From: an uncultured Erythrobacter sp.
GTDB lineage: Bacteria > Pseudomonadota > Alphaproteobacteria > Sphingomonadales > Sphingomonadaceae
Assembly (NCBI GenBank): GCA_947499505.1
Contig: CANMOQ010000002.1
Location: forward strand, 806,001 to 870,000
DNA: 64,000 bases
Direction: 5' to 3'
Below, piece after piece: positions 51,052 through 59,483 of the stretch. Under the pieces are notes generated by a model. It was not told the DNA's origin. It ran no database searches and saw nothing but the letters and a program-made list of their open reading frames with translations. Numbering within the stretch: position 1 is the stretch's first letter; each line of letters opens with the position of its first letter. The position numbers and the translations under genes were made by a program.

Positions 51052-51554
51052 GCAAGGCGATGCAGGCATTGCAGTGTCCGGATATCGACACGGTCTGGGA
51101 GTGGCTGGACGCCATACCGGACCCCGAAATTCCGGCGGTGTCGCTTGTCGAGATGGGGATCGTGCGCGATGCGCAATGGGATTGCGACCTACTGCGCGTC
51201 GTCCTGACCCCGACCTATTCGGGTTGTCCTGCAACTTCGGTCATCAGGCTCGATGTCGAGAATACGCTGCGCGAACGCGGCATCGAGCATATCGAGATTA
51301 AAACGCGATTGAGACCAGCGTGGACCACCGACTGGATCAGCGAGGCCGGGCGCCAAAAGCTCCGCGCGTATGGCATTGCACCACCGGCAGGCGCTGCTTC
51401 ATGCGCCGGAATGATGGCGGTTGGGTCAATCGACTGTCCCCGTTGCGGCAGCTGCGAAGTCGAGCGCATCAGCGAATTCGGCTCGACCCCATGCAAGGCG
51501 CATTATCGCTGTACCGCCTGTCTCGAACCTTTCGACTACTTCAAGCCGATCTGA
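51045..51554 (+). CDS. paaD: Phenylacetate degradation Fe-S assembly-type protein PaaD
   Basis: The protein is 169 residues. The N-terminal DUF59/MIP18-like domain (IPDPEIPAVSLVEMGIVRDAQW, LTPTYSGCPATSVI) is followed by a zinc-ribbon-like tail DCPRCGSCEVERISEFGSTPCKAHYRCTACLEPFDYFKPI with four or more paired cysteines. PaaD is needed for epoxidase activity, probably helping to mature the Fe-S cluster of PaaE, as its DUF59 relatives do for other proteins. It sits in its standard position between paaC and paaE. Confidence 0.95.
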   Translation: MVSKAMQALQCPDIDTVWEWLDAIPDPEIPAVSLVEMGIVRDAQWDCDLLRVVLTPTYSGCPATSVIRLDVENTLRERGIEHIEIKTRLRPAWTTDWISEAGRQKLRAYGIAPPAGAASCAGMMAVGSIDCPRCGSCEVERISEFGSTPCKAHYRCTACLEPFDYFKPI

Positions 51555-51560
51555 GCCGAT

Positions 51561-52670
51561 ATGTCCGAGAACCTACAGAACGCGGAAGGGGCAGGGCGAT
51601 TCTATCCTCTCGAAGTGATTGCCATAGAGCGCTCGACGAGTGACAGTGCGATGATAGCCCTGCGCCCTCGCGAAGCCGACAAGGCCAGGTTTCGATTTCT
51701 TCCCGGTCAGTATCTAACTTTTCGCCGAACAATAAACGGCGAAGAGCTGCGGCGCTCCTATTCCATCTGTTCGGGGCCGCAGGACGATAGCCTTAAGGTT
51801 GGAGTGAAGAAGGTCGAGGACGGATGGTTTTCCGGCTTCGTGAACGATCAGCTTTGCGTTGGCGAAACGCTGGAGGCCATGGTTCCCGCCGGGCGGTTTG
51901 TGTCGGAGGCGTCCGATCCCGATCCGCGACACGTCCTCGCTTTTGCGGGGGGGAGCGGGATCACGCCCATTCTGGCGATCATGAAGTCGGTGTTGGTGAC
52001 GGAGCCGGCATCGCGGTTCACCCTGTTCTATGCCAATCGCTCGATCGCATCGATCATGTTCAGAGCTGAAATTGCGGACCTGAAAAACCGCTACATGGAC
52101 CGGTTGGCTCTTATCCATATCCTGGAGGAGGGTGCTGCCGACGCCGATCTGCTGCAAGGTCGCCTCGATGCGGCCCGCTGCGCCCGGTTGCTGGATTCCT
52201 GGATAGCGGTCGAAACGGTAAACGAGACCTTTATCTGCGGCCCGCAACCAATGATGATCGCCGTCCGCGACACTTTGGTCGATCGCGGTGTGTCCGAGGG
52301 CACCATCCGCATAGAGCTTTTCGCCAACGCACCTCGCCGAGGGCCTGCCAAAACCAAGCGATCACTTCGTCCTGATCGGAAGGCACAATCGGTCGACGTG
52401 ACGCTCGATCTCGACGGGGCGCGCCACCGGTTCGCCATGGCCGCAGAGTCGGGGGCAGTCCTGGACGCGGCACTCGAAGCAGGCATCGACGTACCATATT
52501 CGTGCCAGGCAGGCGTCTGCGCGACCTGCCGCGCCCGGATCGTCAGCGGCGCAGCACGGATGGCGACGAACCATGTATTGGATGACGACGAAGTGGCCCG
52601 CGGGTTCATCCTGACCTGCCAGGCTATTCCCGAAAGCCAACGGCTTGAGATCGATTACGACATTGGCTGA
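51561..52670 (+). CDS. paaE: Phenylacetyl-CoA epoxidase reductase PaaE
   Basis: PaaE passes electrons from NADPH via FAD and a [2Fe-2S] cluster to the PaaABC core. The protein is 369 residues. FAD-binding RRSYSICSG at 64-72, NAD(P)-binding GGSGITP at 130-136 and CGPQPM at 226-231 belong to the ferredoxin-reductase part. The C-terminal plant-type ferredoxin domain has Cys315, Cys320, Cys323 and Cys353 (SCQAGVCATC and LTCQA). All functional motifs are intact. It starts 6 bp after paaD. Confidence 0.96.
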   Translation: MSENLQNAEGAGRFYPLEVIAIERSTSDSAMIALRPREADKARFRFLPGQYLTFRRTINGEELRRSYSICSGPQDDSLKVGVKKVEDGWFSGFVNDQLCVGETLEAMVPAGRFVSEASDPDPRHVLAFAGGSGITPILAIMKSVLVTEPASRFTLFYANRSIASIMFRAEIADLKNRYMDRLALIHILEEGAADADLLQGRLDAARCARLLDSWIAVETVNETFICGPQPMMIAVRDTLVDRGVSEGTIRIELFANAPRRGPAKTKRSLRPDRKAQSVDVTLDLDGARHRFAMAAESGAVLDAALEAGIDVPYSCQAGVCATCRARIVSGAARMATNHVLDDDEVARGFILTCQAIPESQRLEIDYDIG

Positions 52671-52721
52671 CTTAGTGGCTCGTAGGGGCGAGCCGGCATT
52701 GCACTGAAAAGGAACACACGA

Positions 52722-53507
52722 ATGGAAGGCTTTTCGAAGATCGAAGCAGAGGTGTCGGACGATGTCGTAGTCGCCAAGCTCAATCGGCCCGACAAGCGCA
52801 ACGCGCTCGATGAGGATTTTGTCGATCAGATCGAGGCTTTCTTCCGCTCGGTCGCGCGGTCGTCGGCAAAGGCTGTCGTGCTTGGTGCCAACGGTAAGGA
52901 TTACTGCGCCGGCCTCGATCTCGTCGAGCATTACCTGGAGGACCGATCGGCCGAGGATTTTATGCTGATCTGCCGCAAGTGGCACAAGGCTTTCGAAGCC
53001 ATGCAGTTTTGCGGCGTGCCCGTCGTGGCGGCGCTAAAGGGTGCTGTCGTCGGTGGCGGGCTCGAGCTGGCATCGGCGGCACATATCCGGGTCGCAGATG
53101 CGACCACCTATTTCGCCTTGCCTGAAGGACAGCGCGGAATCTTTACCGGCGGCGGGGCAACAGTGCGCGTCGCAAAGCTCGTGGGAGAGGCGCGCATGAT
53201 GGACATGATGCTTACCGGCCGTGTCTATCAGGGTGAAGAGGCAGTCAGGGTGGGCCTTTGCCAATACGCACTCGATGAAGATGACAGCCTGCCAAAAGCG
53301 ATCGAGATTGCACGTCGAGCGAGCGAGAATCCGCCCCTCTCCAACCTTGCCATCACCTCGGGCATATCCCATATTGGCAATATGCCTTCGACAGATGCCT
53401 TCTTCGCCGAAGCCTTCATTGCCGGCATCACCAACACGCAGCCCGCTTCGCGCGAGCGTCTCGCGGCCTTCGCCAACAAGACGGCACCGAAGACGCTTGC
53501 CACCTAA
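52722..53507 (+). CDS. Crotonase-family enzyme (enoyl-CoA hydratase type)
   Basis: The protein is 261 residues. Crotonase marks: GANGKDYCAGLDLVEHYL (oxyanion hole), VVGGGLELASAAHIRVADATTYFALPEGQRGIFTGGG. Both Glu positions of true hydratases are present (LELA and LPEGQRG), so hydration of an enoyl-CoA is plausible. It follows paaE by 51 bp and may serve as the PaaF-like hydratase of the lower pathway, although its sequence is not typical PaaF; feruloyl- or cinnamoyl-CoA-type enzymes are an alternative. Its stop overlaps the convergent LuxR gene stop by 4 bp. Confidence 0.87.
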   Translation: MEGFSKIEAEVSDDVVVAKLNRPDKRNALDEDFVDQIEAFFRSVARSSAKAVVLGANGKDYCAGLDLVEHYLEDRSAEDFMLICRKWHKAFEAMQFCGVPVVAALKGAVVGGGLELASAAHIRVADATTYFALPEGQRGIFTGGGATVRVAKLVGEARMMDMMLTGRVYQGEEAVRVGLCQYALDEDDSLPKAIEIARRASENPPLSNLAITSGISHIGNMPSTDAFFAEAFIAGITNTQPASRERLAAFANKTAPKTLAT

Positions 53508-54289
53508 TGCACGGCCTCGCGCAATAACGCCTCGCGCGCGTCGTTTCCGATCTTGGCGTTCACGCGGTGGCGATAGGTCTTGGCACTTCCTTCACCGATG
53601 CCGAGATCGGAGGCGATCTCGCGAATGGTGCGCCCTGCCAATGAGCGTGCCGCCACTTGGGTCTCGCGCTGTGAAAGCGCTGGAAACGAGCGGCGCAGCC
53701 GGCGCTCGATCGTTTCGACGAGGTCCGCGCGCGTTATCGGCGCATGGTGCCCCACCATGCCGGCCAGGCCGAGATTGGCGAGTCCTGCCAGCTGCGTCTG
53801 TGCCGATGATCCCTCTTCAGAAGTGCAATACAGGCTGAGCACGATGATGTAGGCCTTGCCACGCCAGCCATATGTCAATTTCTCGGCGAAACCCGGTCTT
53901 GCAAAACAGGTCCGGCGATAGTCCGGTGCGCTGATCTGCTGCGCTTTGACGCGCTGCGCGAAGCCGTGATCCCGGGGAAGGGCGAGCATGTCGTGGACAG
54001 CAGGATCCATTCGAAAGTAGCGATGGATGTACTCCGCAACCCGGGCAGCAGAGCCGGAGACGAGGCTGGCCGAGACGATCGCGATAGGCTCGCGCCCGTC
54101 CGGCACGATGTAGCCGAACACCTCCACGACCGAGGATAGTGCGCTTGCTTGTCGCAAAAGCACTTTGGCAAATTCGGGGGTTCCGGCCAGTTCAACCAAC
54201 CGCGCGCCGATTTCGGGATTGACCGGTTCCAAAGCAAAGGCCTCCATTCCTGTATACCATTCGATAGACAAACTGAGAGCGTGCTTCAA
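53504..54289 (-). CDS. LuxR-type transcriptional regulator
   Basis: The protein is 261 residues. The C-terminal GerE HTH is FPALSQRETQVAARSLAGRTIREIASDLGIGEGSAKTYRHRVNAKIG. The N-terminal part (about 190 residues) has no receiver domain and is of unknown ligand. It resembles small regulators of catabolic clusters in sphingomonads. It is divergent from the MBL/monooxygenase operon by 57 bp, which is its likeliest target, and convergent with the crotonase gene. Confidence 0.88.
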   Translation of the reverse strand: MKHALSLSIEWYTGMEAFALEPVNPEIGARLVELAGTPEFAKVLLRQASALSSVVEVFGYIVPDGREPIAIVSASLVSGSAARVAEYIHRYFRMDPAVHDMLALPRDHGFAQRVKAQQISAPDYRRTCFARPGFAEKLTYGWRGKAYIIVLSLYCTSEEGSSAQTQLAGLANLGLAGMVGHHAPITRADLVETIERRLRRSFPALSQRETQVAARSLAGRTIREIASDLGIGEGSAKTYRHRVNAKIGNDAREALLREAVH

Positions 54290-54346
54290 CCTATGCTTGG
54301 TGAAACCGGATGTCGCTGTTCGTCGGCATCGGGAGCTTGGGAGAAA

Positions 54347-55309
54347 ATGATGGCCAAACCTTTCGCATCGTCCGCCGACCTGTCGGAGAAGACCGAGACG
54401 CTCGAGATTCTCGATAAAGGGGTATATGCGCTCACCGCGGAAGGCGACCCCAATGTCGGGGCGATCGAGGGCGAGGATTTCCTTGTCTGTATCGAGGCGC
54501 GCGCGACCCCTGCGGCAGCGCGCGACTGGCTAGCGAAACTGCGCGAACACACCGACAAACCCGTCAAGTATCTGGTCTTAACCCACTACCATGCTGTCCG
54601 GGTTCTCGGCGCGAGCGCCTTCGAAGCGGATAGCATCATCACCTCAAGCGCGACGCGCAAGCTCATCGAGGAGCGGGGCAAGGAGGACTGGGACAGCGAA
54701 TTCGGCCGCATGCCGCGCTTGTTCAAGCAGCCCGAGGAGATACCCGGCCTGACCTGGCCGGACATCACCTTCGACGATCATATGACCATCGAGCTTGGTG
54801 GCGAACGCGGGCATCTCGACCTGCAATTCTGCGGTAGAGGTCACACTGCGGGCGATATCGCCGTGTGGCACGAAAGGTCGAAGACGCTGTTCGCCGGCGA
54901 TCTGGTCGAGGCGCAGGCCGCACTATATACCGGTGACGCGTTTCACATGGACTGGTCGAGAGACACACTCGACCGCGTAAAGGCGTTCGGTGCCGAAAAG
55001 CTGGTTGGGGGACGCGGCGCGGTCGCCATGGGCACTGAACAATGCGAGGCCGCGATCGAGCAGACGCGGTCCTTTCTCACCGGAATGATCGAGCATGTCA
55101 GTGCCGCCCATAAGCGGGGCGGCACGCTGAAAGAAGCCTTCGAAGCAACCCATGCGGCGCTCGAACCGAAGTTTGGTCGCTGGCCGATTTTCGAGCATTG
55201 CCTTCCCTTCAACGTCCAGCGTCTGTGGGACGAATTCGACGGGATCGACTGGCCGCGCGTCTGGACCATGGAGCGCGACCGCGAGGTCTGGGACCAGCTT
55301 CAGGACTAG
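54347..55309 (+). CDS. MBL-fold metallo-hydrolase with altered metal motif
   Basis: The protein is 320 residues from ATG 54347; the longer frame into the divergent promoter is not credible. MBL fold: YALTAEGDPNVGAIEGEDFLVCIE, then LVLTHYHAVRVLGASAF where the class motif is HxHxDH. Here it reads H-Y-H-A-V-R, so Asp and the third His are replaced. Later FCGRGHTAGDIAVWHE and FAGDLVEAQ supply the other His and Asp. One metal site may remain. Similar HAVR variants exist in MBL proteins beside aromatic catabolic genes, where they act in redox or detoxification roles that are not settled. First gene of the operon to 58867. Confidence 0.87.
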   Translation: MMAKPFASSADLSEKTETLEILDKGVYALTAEGDPNVGAIEGEDFLVCIEARATPAAARDWLAKLREHTDKPVKYLVLTHYHAVRVLGASAFEADSIITSSATRKLIEERGKEDWDSEFGRMPRLFKQPEEIPGLTWPDITFDDHMTIELGGERGHLDLQFCGRGHTAGDIAVWHERSKTLFAGDLVEAQAALYTGDAFHMDWSRDTLDRVKAFGAEKLVGGRGAVAMGTEQCEAAIEQTRSFLTGMIEHVSAAHKRGGTLKEAFEATHAALEPKFGRWPIFEHCLPFNVQRLWDEFDGIDWPRVWTMERDREVWDQLQD

Positions 55310-55328
55310 CCGCGGATCGGAACAGAAG

Positions 55329-56924
55329 GTGGCGAACATCCCCGTCTACAAGCCGCTTGGCACCACTCCAGCAGCAAATGGTTCTCATCGCACCGAGGTG
55401 TTGATCGTCGGCGGTGGTCCAGTGGGTCTGACGCTGGCGCTCGATTTGGCGCAGAAAGGCCGCAAGGTGGTCCTCGCCTCAAAGCTCGACTTCATTGCCG
55501 CGGGATCGAAGGCAATCTGTTTTGCCAAGCGTACGCTCGACATCTGGGACCGGCTTGAAGTGGCGGAGCCAATGGTCGAGAAAGGCGTCGTCTGGAATGT
55601 CGGCAAGGTGTTCTGCGGGTCCAGCGAAGAGCCACTCTATCAGTTCGACATGCTCCCGGTGAAAGGTCAGAAGCACCCCGGCTTCATCAACCTGCAGCAA
55701 TATTACGTCGAGGAAATCCTGGTCGACGCGATCGAAGCGGACGGCCGGGTAGACGCACGGTGGGGGCATGAAGTGACGAGGGTCGACCCGTACCCTGATG
55801 GCGTCCGCGCCAAGATGCGCTGCGGGGATGAGACCTATCACGTCGAGGCCGAGTGGCTGATTGCCTGCGACGGCTCCAAGAGCCCCACCAGAGAAATGCT
55901 CGACCTCGATTTCGAAGGCCGCGTGTTCGAGGACAATTTCCTCATCGCCGATGTCAAATTTGCCGAGGAGAGACCGTCCGAGCGCTGGTTCTGGTTCGAT
56001 CCACCCTTCAATCCCGGTGGGTCTGCTCTGCTGCACAAACAGCCCGACGATGTGTGGCGGCTCGACTTCCAGCTTGGTTGGGACGTTGATCGGGAAGCCT
56101 GCATACGTCCGGAAAATGTCGAGCCCTTCGTGCGCGGGATGATCGGAGCCGACGCTGAATTCACGGAGGAATGGTACAGCGTGTACACCTTCCAATGTCG
56201 CCGGATGCGCGATTTCGTGCATGGCCGGATCGTCTTCGCCGGTGACAGCGCGCATCTCGTCTCGCCTTTCGGTGCGCGCGGCTGCAATGGCGGCATCGCT
56301 GATGCCGACAATCTGGCCTGGAAGCTCGATCTGGTGCTGCGCGGCGAGGCTGGCCCAGCGCTGATTGACAGCTACGACTATGAAGCGAAAGTCACCGCTG
56401 ACGAAAATATCCTCAACTCCTCCCGCTCGACTGATTTCATGACGCCAAAGAGCGCCGTCAGCGCCGCTTTCCGTGACGCAGTACTCGAACTTGCGCGCGA
56501 CCACGCTTTCGCGCGACCATTCGTCAATAGCGGACGCCTCTCCACTCCGGTAAGCTATCCGGACAGCGTCCTCAACACACCCGACCGAGACGAATGGAGC
56601 GGAGGCGTCGCGCCAGGGTCGCCAGCCCTCGACGCGGCGATGGGTTTCGATGCGGACAAGCAGTGGTTACTCGACCAATTGGGCGGCGAGTTCGTGCTCT
56701 TGAAATATGGCGGCAACGCGTTGATCGACGGCGTTAAGACCATCGATTTAGCGCAGGCGGCTGAGTCCGAAGCCGTAATTAAGCGCTACGCCATGGAGCC
56801 TGGGAGCGCCTATCTGTTCCGGCCCGACCAATACATTGCTGCGCGATGGCAGGATCCGACCCCGGTTGATTGCAGCACGGCTCTCAGCACAGCGAAAGGG
56901 CATTCAAGTGATGCCACACATTAA
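55329..56924 (+). CDS. FAD-dependent aromatic monooxygenase
   Basis: The protein is 531 residues from a GTG at 55329, 20 bp after the MBL stop; the longer open frame overlaps the MBL gene and is not credible. FAD motifs: VLIVGGGPVGLTLALDL with GGGPVG at 28-33, the DG motif WLIACDGSKSPTREML, and the GD motif IVFAGDSAHLVSPFGARGCNGGIADADNLAWKL. This belongs to the group of phenol, hydroxyphenylpropionate and related hydroxylases (class A flavoprotein). It probably hydroxylates an aromatic ring to a hydroquinone or catechol. Its 3' end overlaps the DUF2783 gene by 14 bp. Confidence 0.92.
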   Translation: MANIPVYKPLGTTPAANGSHRTEVLIVGGGPVGLTLALDLAQKGRKVVLASKLDFIAAGSKAICFAKRTLDIWDRLEVAEPMVEKGVVWNVGKVFCGSSEEPLYQFDMLPVKGQKHPGFINLQQYYVEEILVDAIEADGRVDARWGHEVTRVDPYPDGVRAKMRCGDETYHVEAEWLIACDGSKSPTREMLDLDFEGRVFEDNFLIADVKFAEERPSERWFWFDPPFNPGGSALLHKQPDDVWRLDFQLGWDVDREACIRPENVEPFVRGMIGADAEFTEEWYSVYTFQCRRMRDFVHGRIVFAGDSAHLVSPFGARGCNGGIADADNLAWKLDLVLRGEAGPALIDSYDYEAKVTADENILNSSRSTDFMTPKSAVSAAFRDAVLELARDHAFARPFVNSGRLSTPVSYPDSVLNTPDRDEWSGGVAPGSPALDAAMGFDADKQWLLDQLGGEFVLLKYGGNALIDGVKTIDLAQAAESEAVIKRYAMEPGSAYLFRPDQYIAARWQDPTPVDCSTALSTAKGHSSDATH

Positions 56925-57135
56925 TACGTCGCCGCGCATCGCGCACCCTGATGACCTCTATCAGATGCTGATCGATGCCCACGAAGGTCTCGGCGATGCC
57001 GCCAGCATGAAACTCAATGCGAAACTCGTACTCCTGTTCGCCAATCACATCGGCGACATGAAGGTGATTGCGGAGGCAATCAAACTAGCGAGAGAAGCGA
57101 GTTTGCCGGACTCGGGCACGGAGGCCGCAAGATGA
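56911..57135 (+). CDS. DUF2783 protein, partner gene of the FAD monooxygenase
   Basis: The protein is 74 residues from ATG 56911, overlapping the monooxygenase gene by 14 bp in another frame. It reads IAHPDDLYQMLIDAHEGLGDAASMKLNAKLVLLFANHIGDMKVIAEAIKLARE, the pattern of the DUF2783 family. DUF2783 genes regularly follow FAD-dependent monooxygenases of this kind, suggesting a small subunit or effector; no function is proven. It overlaps the following VOC gene by 4 bp. Confidence 0.9.
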   Translation: MPHINTSPRIAHPDDLYQMLIDAHEGLGDAASMKLNAKLVLLFANHIGDMKVIAEAIKLAREASLPDSGTEAAR

Positions 57136-57704
57136 CGAGCGACCCTTCCATGTCTCCCGTATCTCTAAACGGCATCCATCACGCTGCCTATCGTTGCAAG
57201 GATGCTCAGCAAACAGTCGAGTGGTACGGTCGTGTGCTCGGCATGAGCTACACCACCGCCTTCGCCGAGGACCATGTTCCATCGACCGGAGCATATGATC
57301 CCTACATGCATGTCTTCCTCGATGCCGGAAATGGCAATATTCTCGCCTTCTTCGAGCTGCCCAGCCAGCCTGAAATGGGGCGTGACGAAAACACTCCGGC
57401 ATGGGTCCAGCATCTCGCCTTTCGGGTTTCATCCGAAGACGAGCTGATCGCGGCCAAGGAGCATATCGAAGCCCTTGGAATAAATGTCCTCGGCCCAACC
57501 CACCATGGCATATTCACGTCGATCTACTTTTTTGATCCAAACGGTCATCGGTTAGAATTGGCGGCCGATATCGGAACAGACGAACAATATGCCGAGTTAA
57601 AGCGCGTCGCGCCCTTGATGCTGGAGGAGTGGAGCGAAACCAAGAAAGCACCCCGTCACGCCGATTGGCTGCATGAGTTGGCCAGAAAAGACCACGGCAA
57701 ATGA
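57132..57704 (+). CDS. VOC-family protein, probable ring-cleavage dioxygenase type
   Basis: The protein is 190 residues with two VOC half-modules: GIHHAAYRCKDAQQTVEWYGRVLGMSYTT, with His in GIHHAAYR, and PAWVQHLAFRVSSEDELIAAKEH, with His in VQHLAFRV, then SIYFFDPNGHRLELAAD with the Glu. The His, His and Glu ligands of an extradiol-type or LinE-like iron site are all present. Placed between a flavin hydroxylase and an FAH-family hydrolase, it most likely opens the ring. The reaction is inferred from order. Its TGA overlaps the ATG of the remnant at 57701. Confidence 0.85.
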   Translation: MTSDPSMSPVSLNGIHHAAYRCKDAQQTVEWYGRVLGMSYTTAFAEDHVPSTGAYDPYMHVFLDAGNGNILAFFELPSQPEMGRDENTPAWVQHLAFRVSSEDELIAAKEHIEALGINVLGPTHHGIFTSIYFFDPNGHRLELAADIGTDEQYAELKRVAPLMLEEWSETKKAPRHADWLHELARKDHGK

Positions 57705-57853
57705 AACTCGTCGGCTACTTTCGAGCCCACCTCTTCACACTCGCTCTTGTCCACACGCCCACGATTGAGCGCATCGAACGCGCTTCTCTGGCACTTTTCG
57801 AATTTCAATGGGCACATTCCGACGCCCAGCCAGATAATGCGCAGAAAGGCTAA
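57701..57853 (+). pseudogene. Internally deleted maleylacetoacetate-isomerase-like gene
   Basis: The reading frame from ATG 57701 (overlapping the VOC stop as ATGA) to TAA 57851-57853 has 50 codons. It opens MKLVGYFRAHL, the characteristic N-terminus of zeta-class GST isomerases (M-K-L-x-G-Y-F-R-S). It then jumps to HTPTIERIERASLALFEFQWAHSDAQPDNAQKG, which resembles their extreme C-terminus (P-T-I-x-R-I-x-x-A-x-x-A-L-x-A-F and H-x-x-x-Q-P-D). About 160 residues in between, with the glutathione site, are gone, without loss of frame. It lies exactly where an isomerase gene is expected, before the FAH-family hydrolase. Confidence 0.8.
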
Positions 57854-57856
57854 ACC

Positions 57857-58867
57857 ATGAAACTTGCCACACTCAAGGATGGAAGCCGCGATGGACGGTT
57901 GATCGTCGTCTCGAAGGACCTCAGCCGGTACTGCCTGGCGGAGAATGTTGCTTCCACGATGCAATTGGCGCTCGATTACTGGAGTGAGGTGGCACCCAAT
58001 CTCGAAGCCGTTGCGCGGAAGCTCGAGAACAGGAATATTGAGAGCTTTCCGTTCGATCCCACCAAAGTTCGCTCGCCGCTTCCACGAGCCTTTCAATGGG
58101 CCGACGGATCTGCCTACATCAATCACGTCGAACTTGTCAGGCGCGCCCGTGGTGCAAGCCTTCCCGACAGCTTCTATAATGACCCGCTCATGTATCAGGG
58201 CGGGAGCGACGGGTTCTTAGCGCCGACCGAAGATATCCCATTGGGCGACCCTGCTTGGGGCTGTGACATGGAAGGCGAGGTAGCGTGCGTCACCGATGAT
58301 GTACCCATGGGCATCAGCAGCAAAGCTGCAGAAGGTCACATAAAATTGCTGATGCTTGTCAATGACGTAAGTCTGCGCGACCTCATCCCTGATGAGCTTG
58401 CCAAGGGGTTCGGGTTTTTCCAGTCAAAACCGGCCAGCGCCTTTTCGCCGGTCGCCGTGACACCGGACGAACTTGGCGCGTCCTGGCAGGATGGATTAAT
58501 CCATCTGCCTCTCCGCGTCGATTACAATGGCTCGCCTTTCGGCCGGGCAGAAGCGGCCAAAGACGCGACTTTCACGTTGCCGGATCTCGTCGCACATGCA
58601 GCGAAGACTCGCGATCTGGCAGCTGGCACGATCATCGGGTCTGGGACAATTTCAAACAGCAGCTCAGATGGTGGTCCTGGTAGGCCAGTCTCCAAAGGCG
58701 GGCTCGGTTATAGCTGCATTGCTGAAATCAGAATGATTGAGACGATCGTTGATGGGAAGCCGAAGACTGCATTCATGAAACCCGGCGATCGCGTTCGGAT
58801 CGAAATGCTCGACGAGCAGGGCAAAACGATTTTCGGCGCAATCGATCAGAAGGTCGTGGCAGCTTAG
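57857..58867 (+). CDS. Fumarylacetoacetate-hydrolase-family enzyme
   Basis: The protein is 336 residues, the length of bacterial FAH proteins rather than the shorter hydratase group. Marks: an N-terminal SH3-like region, then LMYQGGSDGFLAPTEDI, the metal-binding WGCDMEGEVACVTDDV with Glu and Asp, LLMLVNDVSLRDLIP, KGFGFFQSKPASAFSPV, and the GTIIGSGTISNSSSD loop. It hydrolyses the C-C bond of a ring-fission product such as fumarylacetoacetate or fumarylpyruvate. It starts 3 bp after the deleted isomerase. Last gene before a 616-bp gap. Confidence 0.92.
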   Translation: MKLATLKDGSRDGRLIVVSKDLSRYCLAENVASTMQLALDYWSEVAPNLEAVARKLENRNIESFPFDPTKVRSPLPRAFQWADGSAYINHVELVRRARGASLPDSFYNDPLMYQGGSDGFLAPTEDIPLGDPAWGCDMEGEVACVTDDVPMGISSKAAEGHIKLLMLVNDVSLRDLIPDELAKGFGFFQSKPASAFSPVAVTPDELGASWQDGLIHLPLRVDYNGSPFGRAEAAKDATFTLPDLVAHAAKTRDLAAGTIIGSGTISNSSSDGGPGRPVSKGGLGYSCIAEIRMIETIVDGKPKTAFMKPGDRVRIEMLDEQGKTIFGAIDQKVVAA

Positions 58868-59483
58868 CGAGCTGCACTGGTAAGGTGTGGGAAAACACCG
58901 CTCAGGCGATTATGTGCAAATGACCTATACCATGGAGGAGTTTTCGAGATAGTCAGCGATGCGTTGCGCAGCGGCGATTCTTGCTCATTCATGCCATAGA
59001 CGCAGAGACTGTAGCAATCGCCGACAAGCAAGTGCTTGCGCGCTCAATATTCATCCAGAGCAGGTCAGTATGGCGTATGTAACGCATGACGGTCGTTAAA
59101 CTCCGAACCGAAGGTGACGTACCATCGCGAAGGGCGGCTGGAAATGCGGGACGCGTCCGGTGAGCGAAGCCCGCTTTGGTCCCCCAAGCTTGTTGCGCTG
59201 TCTCCATCCATCAGCCGGGGTTTTACCCGGATTGTCCTTTTCCGACCCAATAGAGCCGTTGATCGCTGCTCGCTTGATCGGCGCGGCAGCCTCTATCCAT
59301 CAACTAATCGAAGTCCACCCTTCCTAAGGCATGCGCGTTGGCGCGCATTCCGACTTCGCAGGAGGCGCGCTATGCTTACTCCTGTCGCTCAAGAGCAAGA
59401 GTTTTGTCGCTTCTGCGAAAGCGGGCATTCTCGGCTTACATTAATTGCATGCCTCACAATTAAACGCGTGAGGGAGATGGACT
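58868..59483. other. Gene-free interval upstream of the third TonB receptor
   Basis: I see no gene in these 616 bp; an open frame at 59114 overlaps the receptor and shows no domain. The segment 59416-59433 reads, on the minus strand, CGAGAATGCCCGCTTTCG. It differs at only two of 18 positions from AGAGAATGTCCGCTTTCG at 27379, a member of the GTCCGC-core intergenic repeat. Confidence 0.5.
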
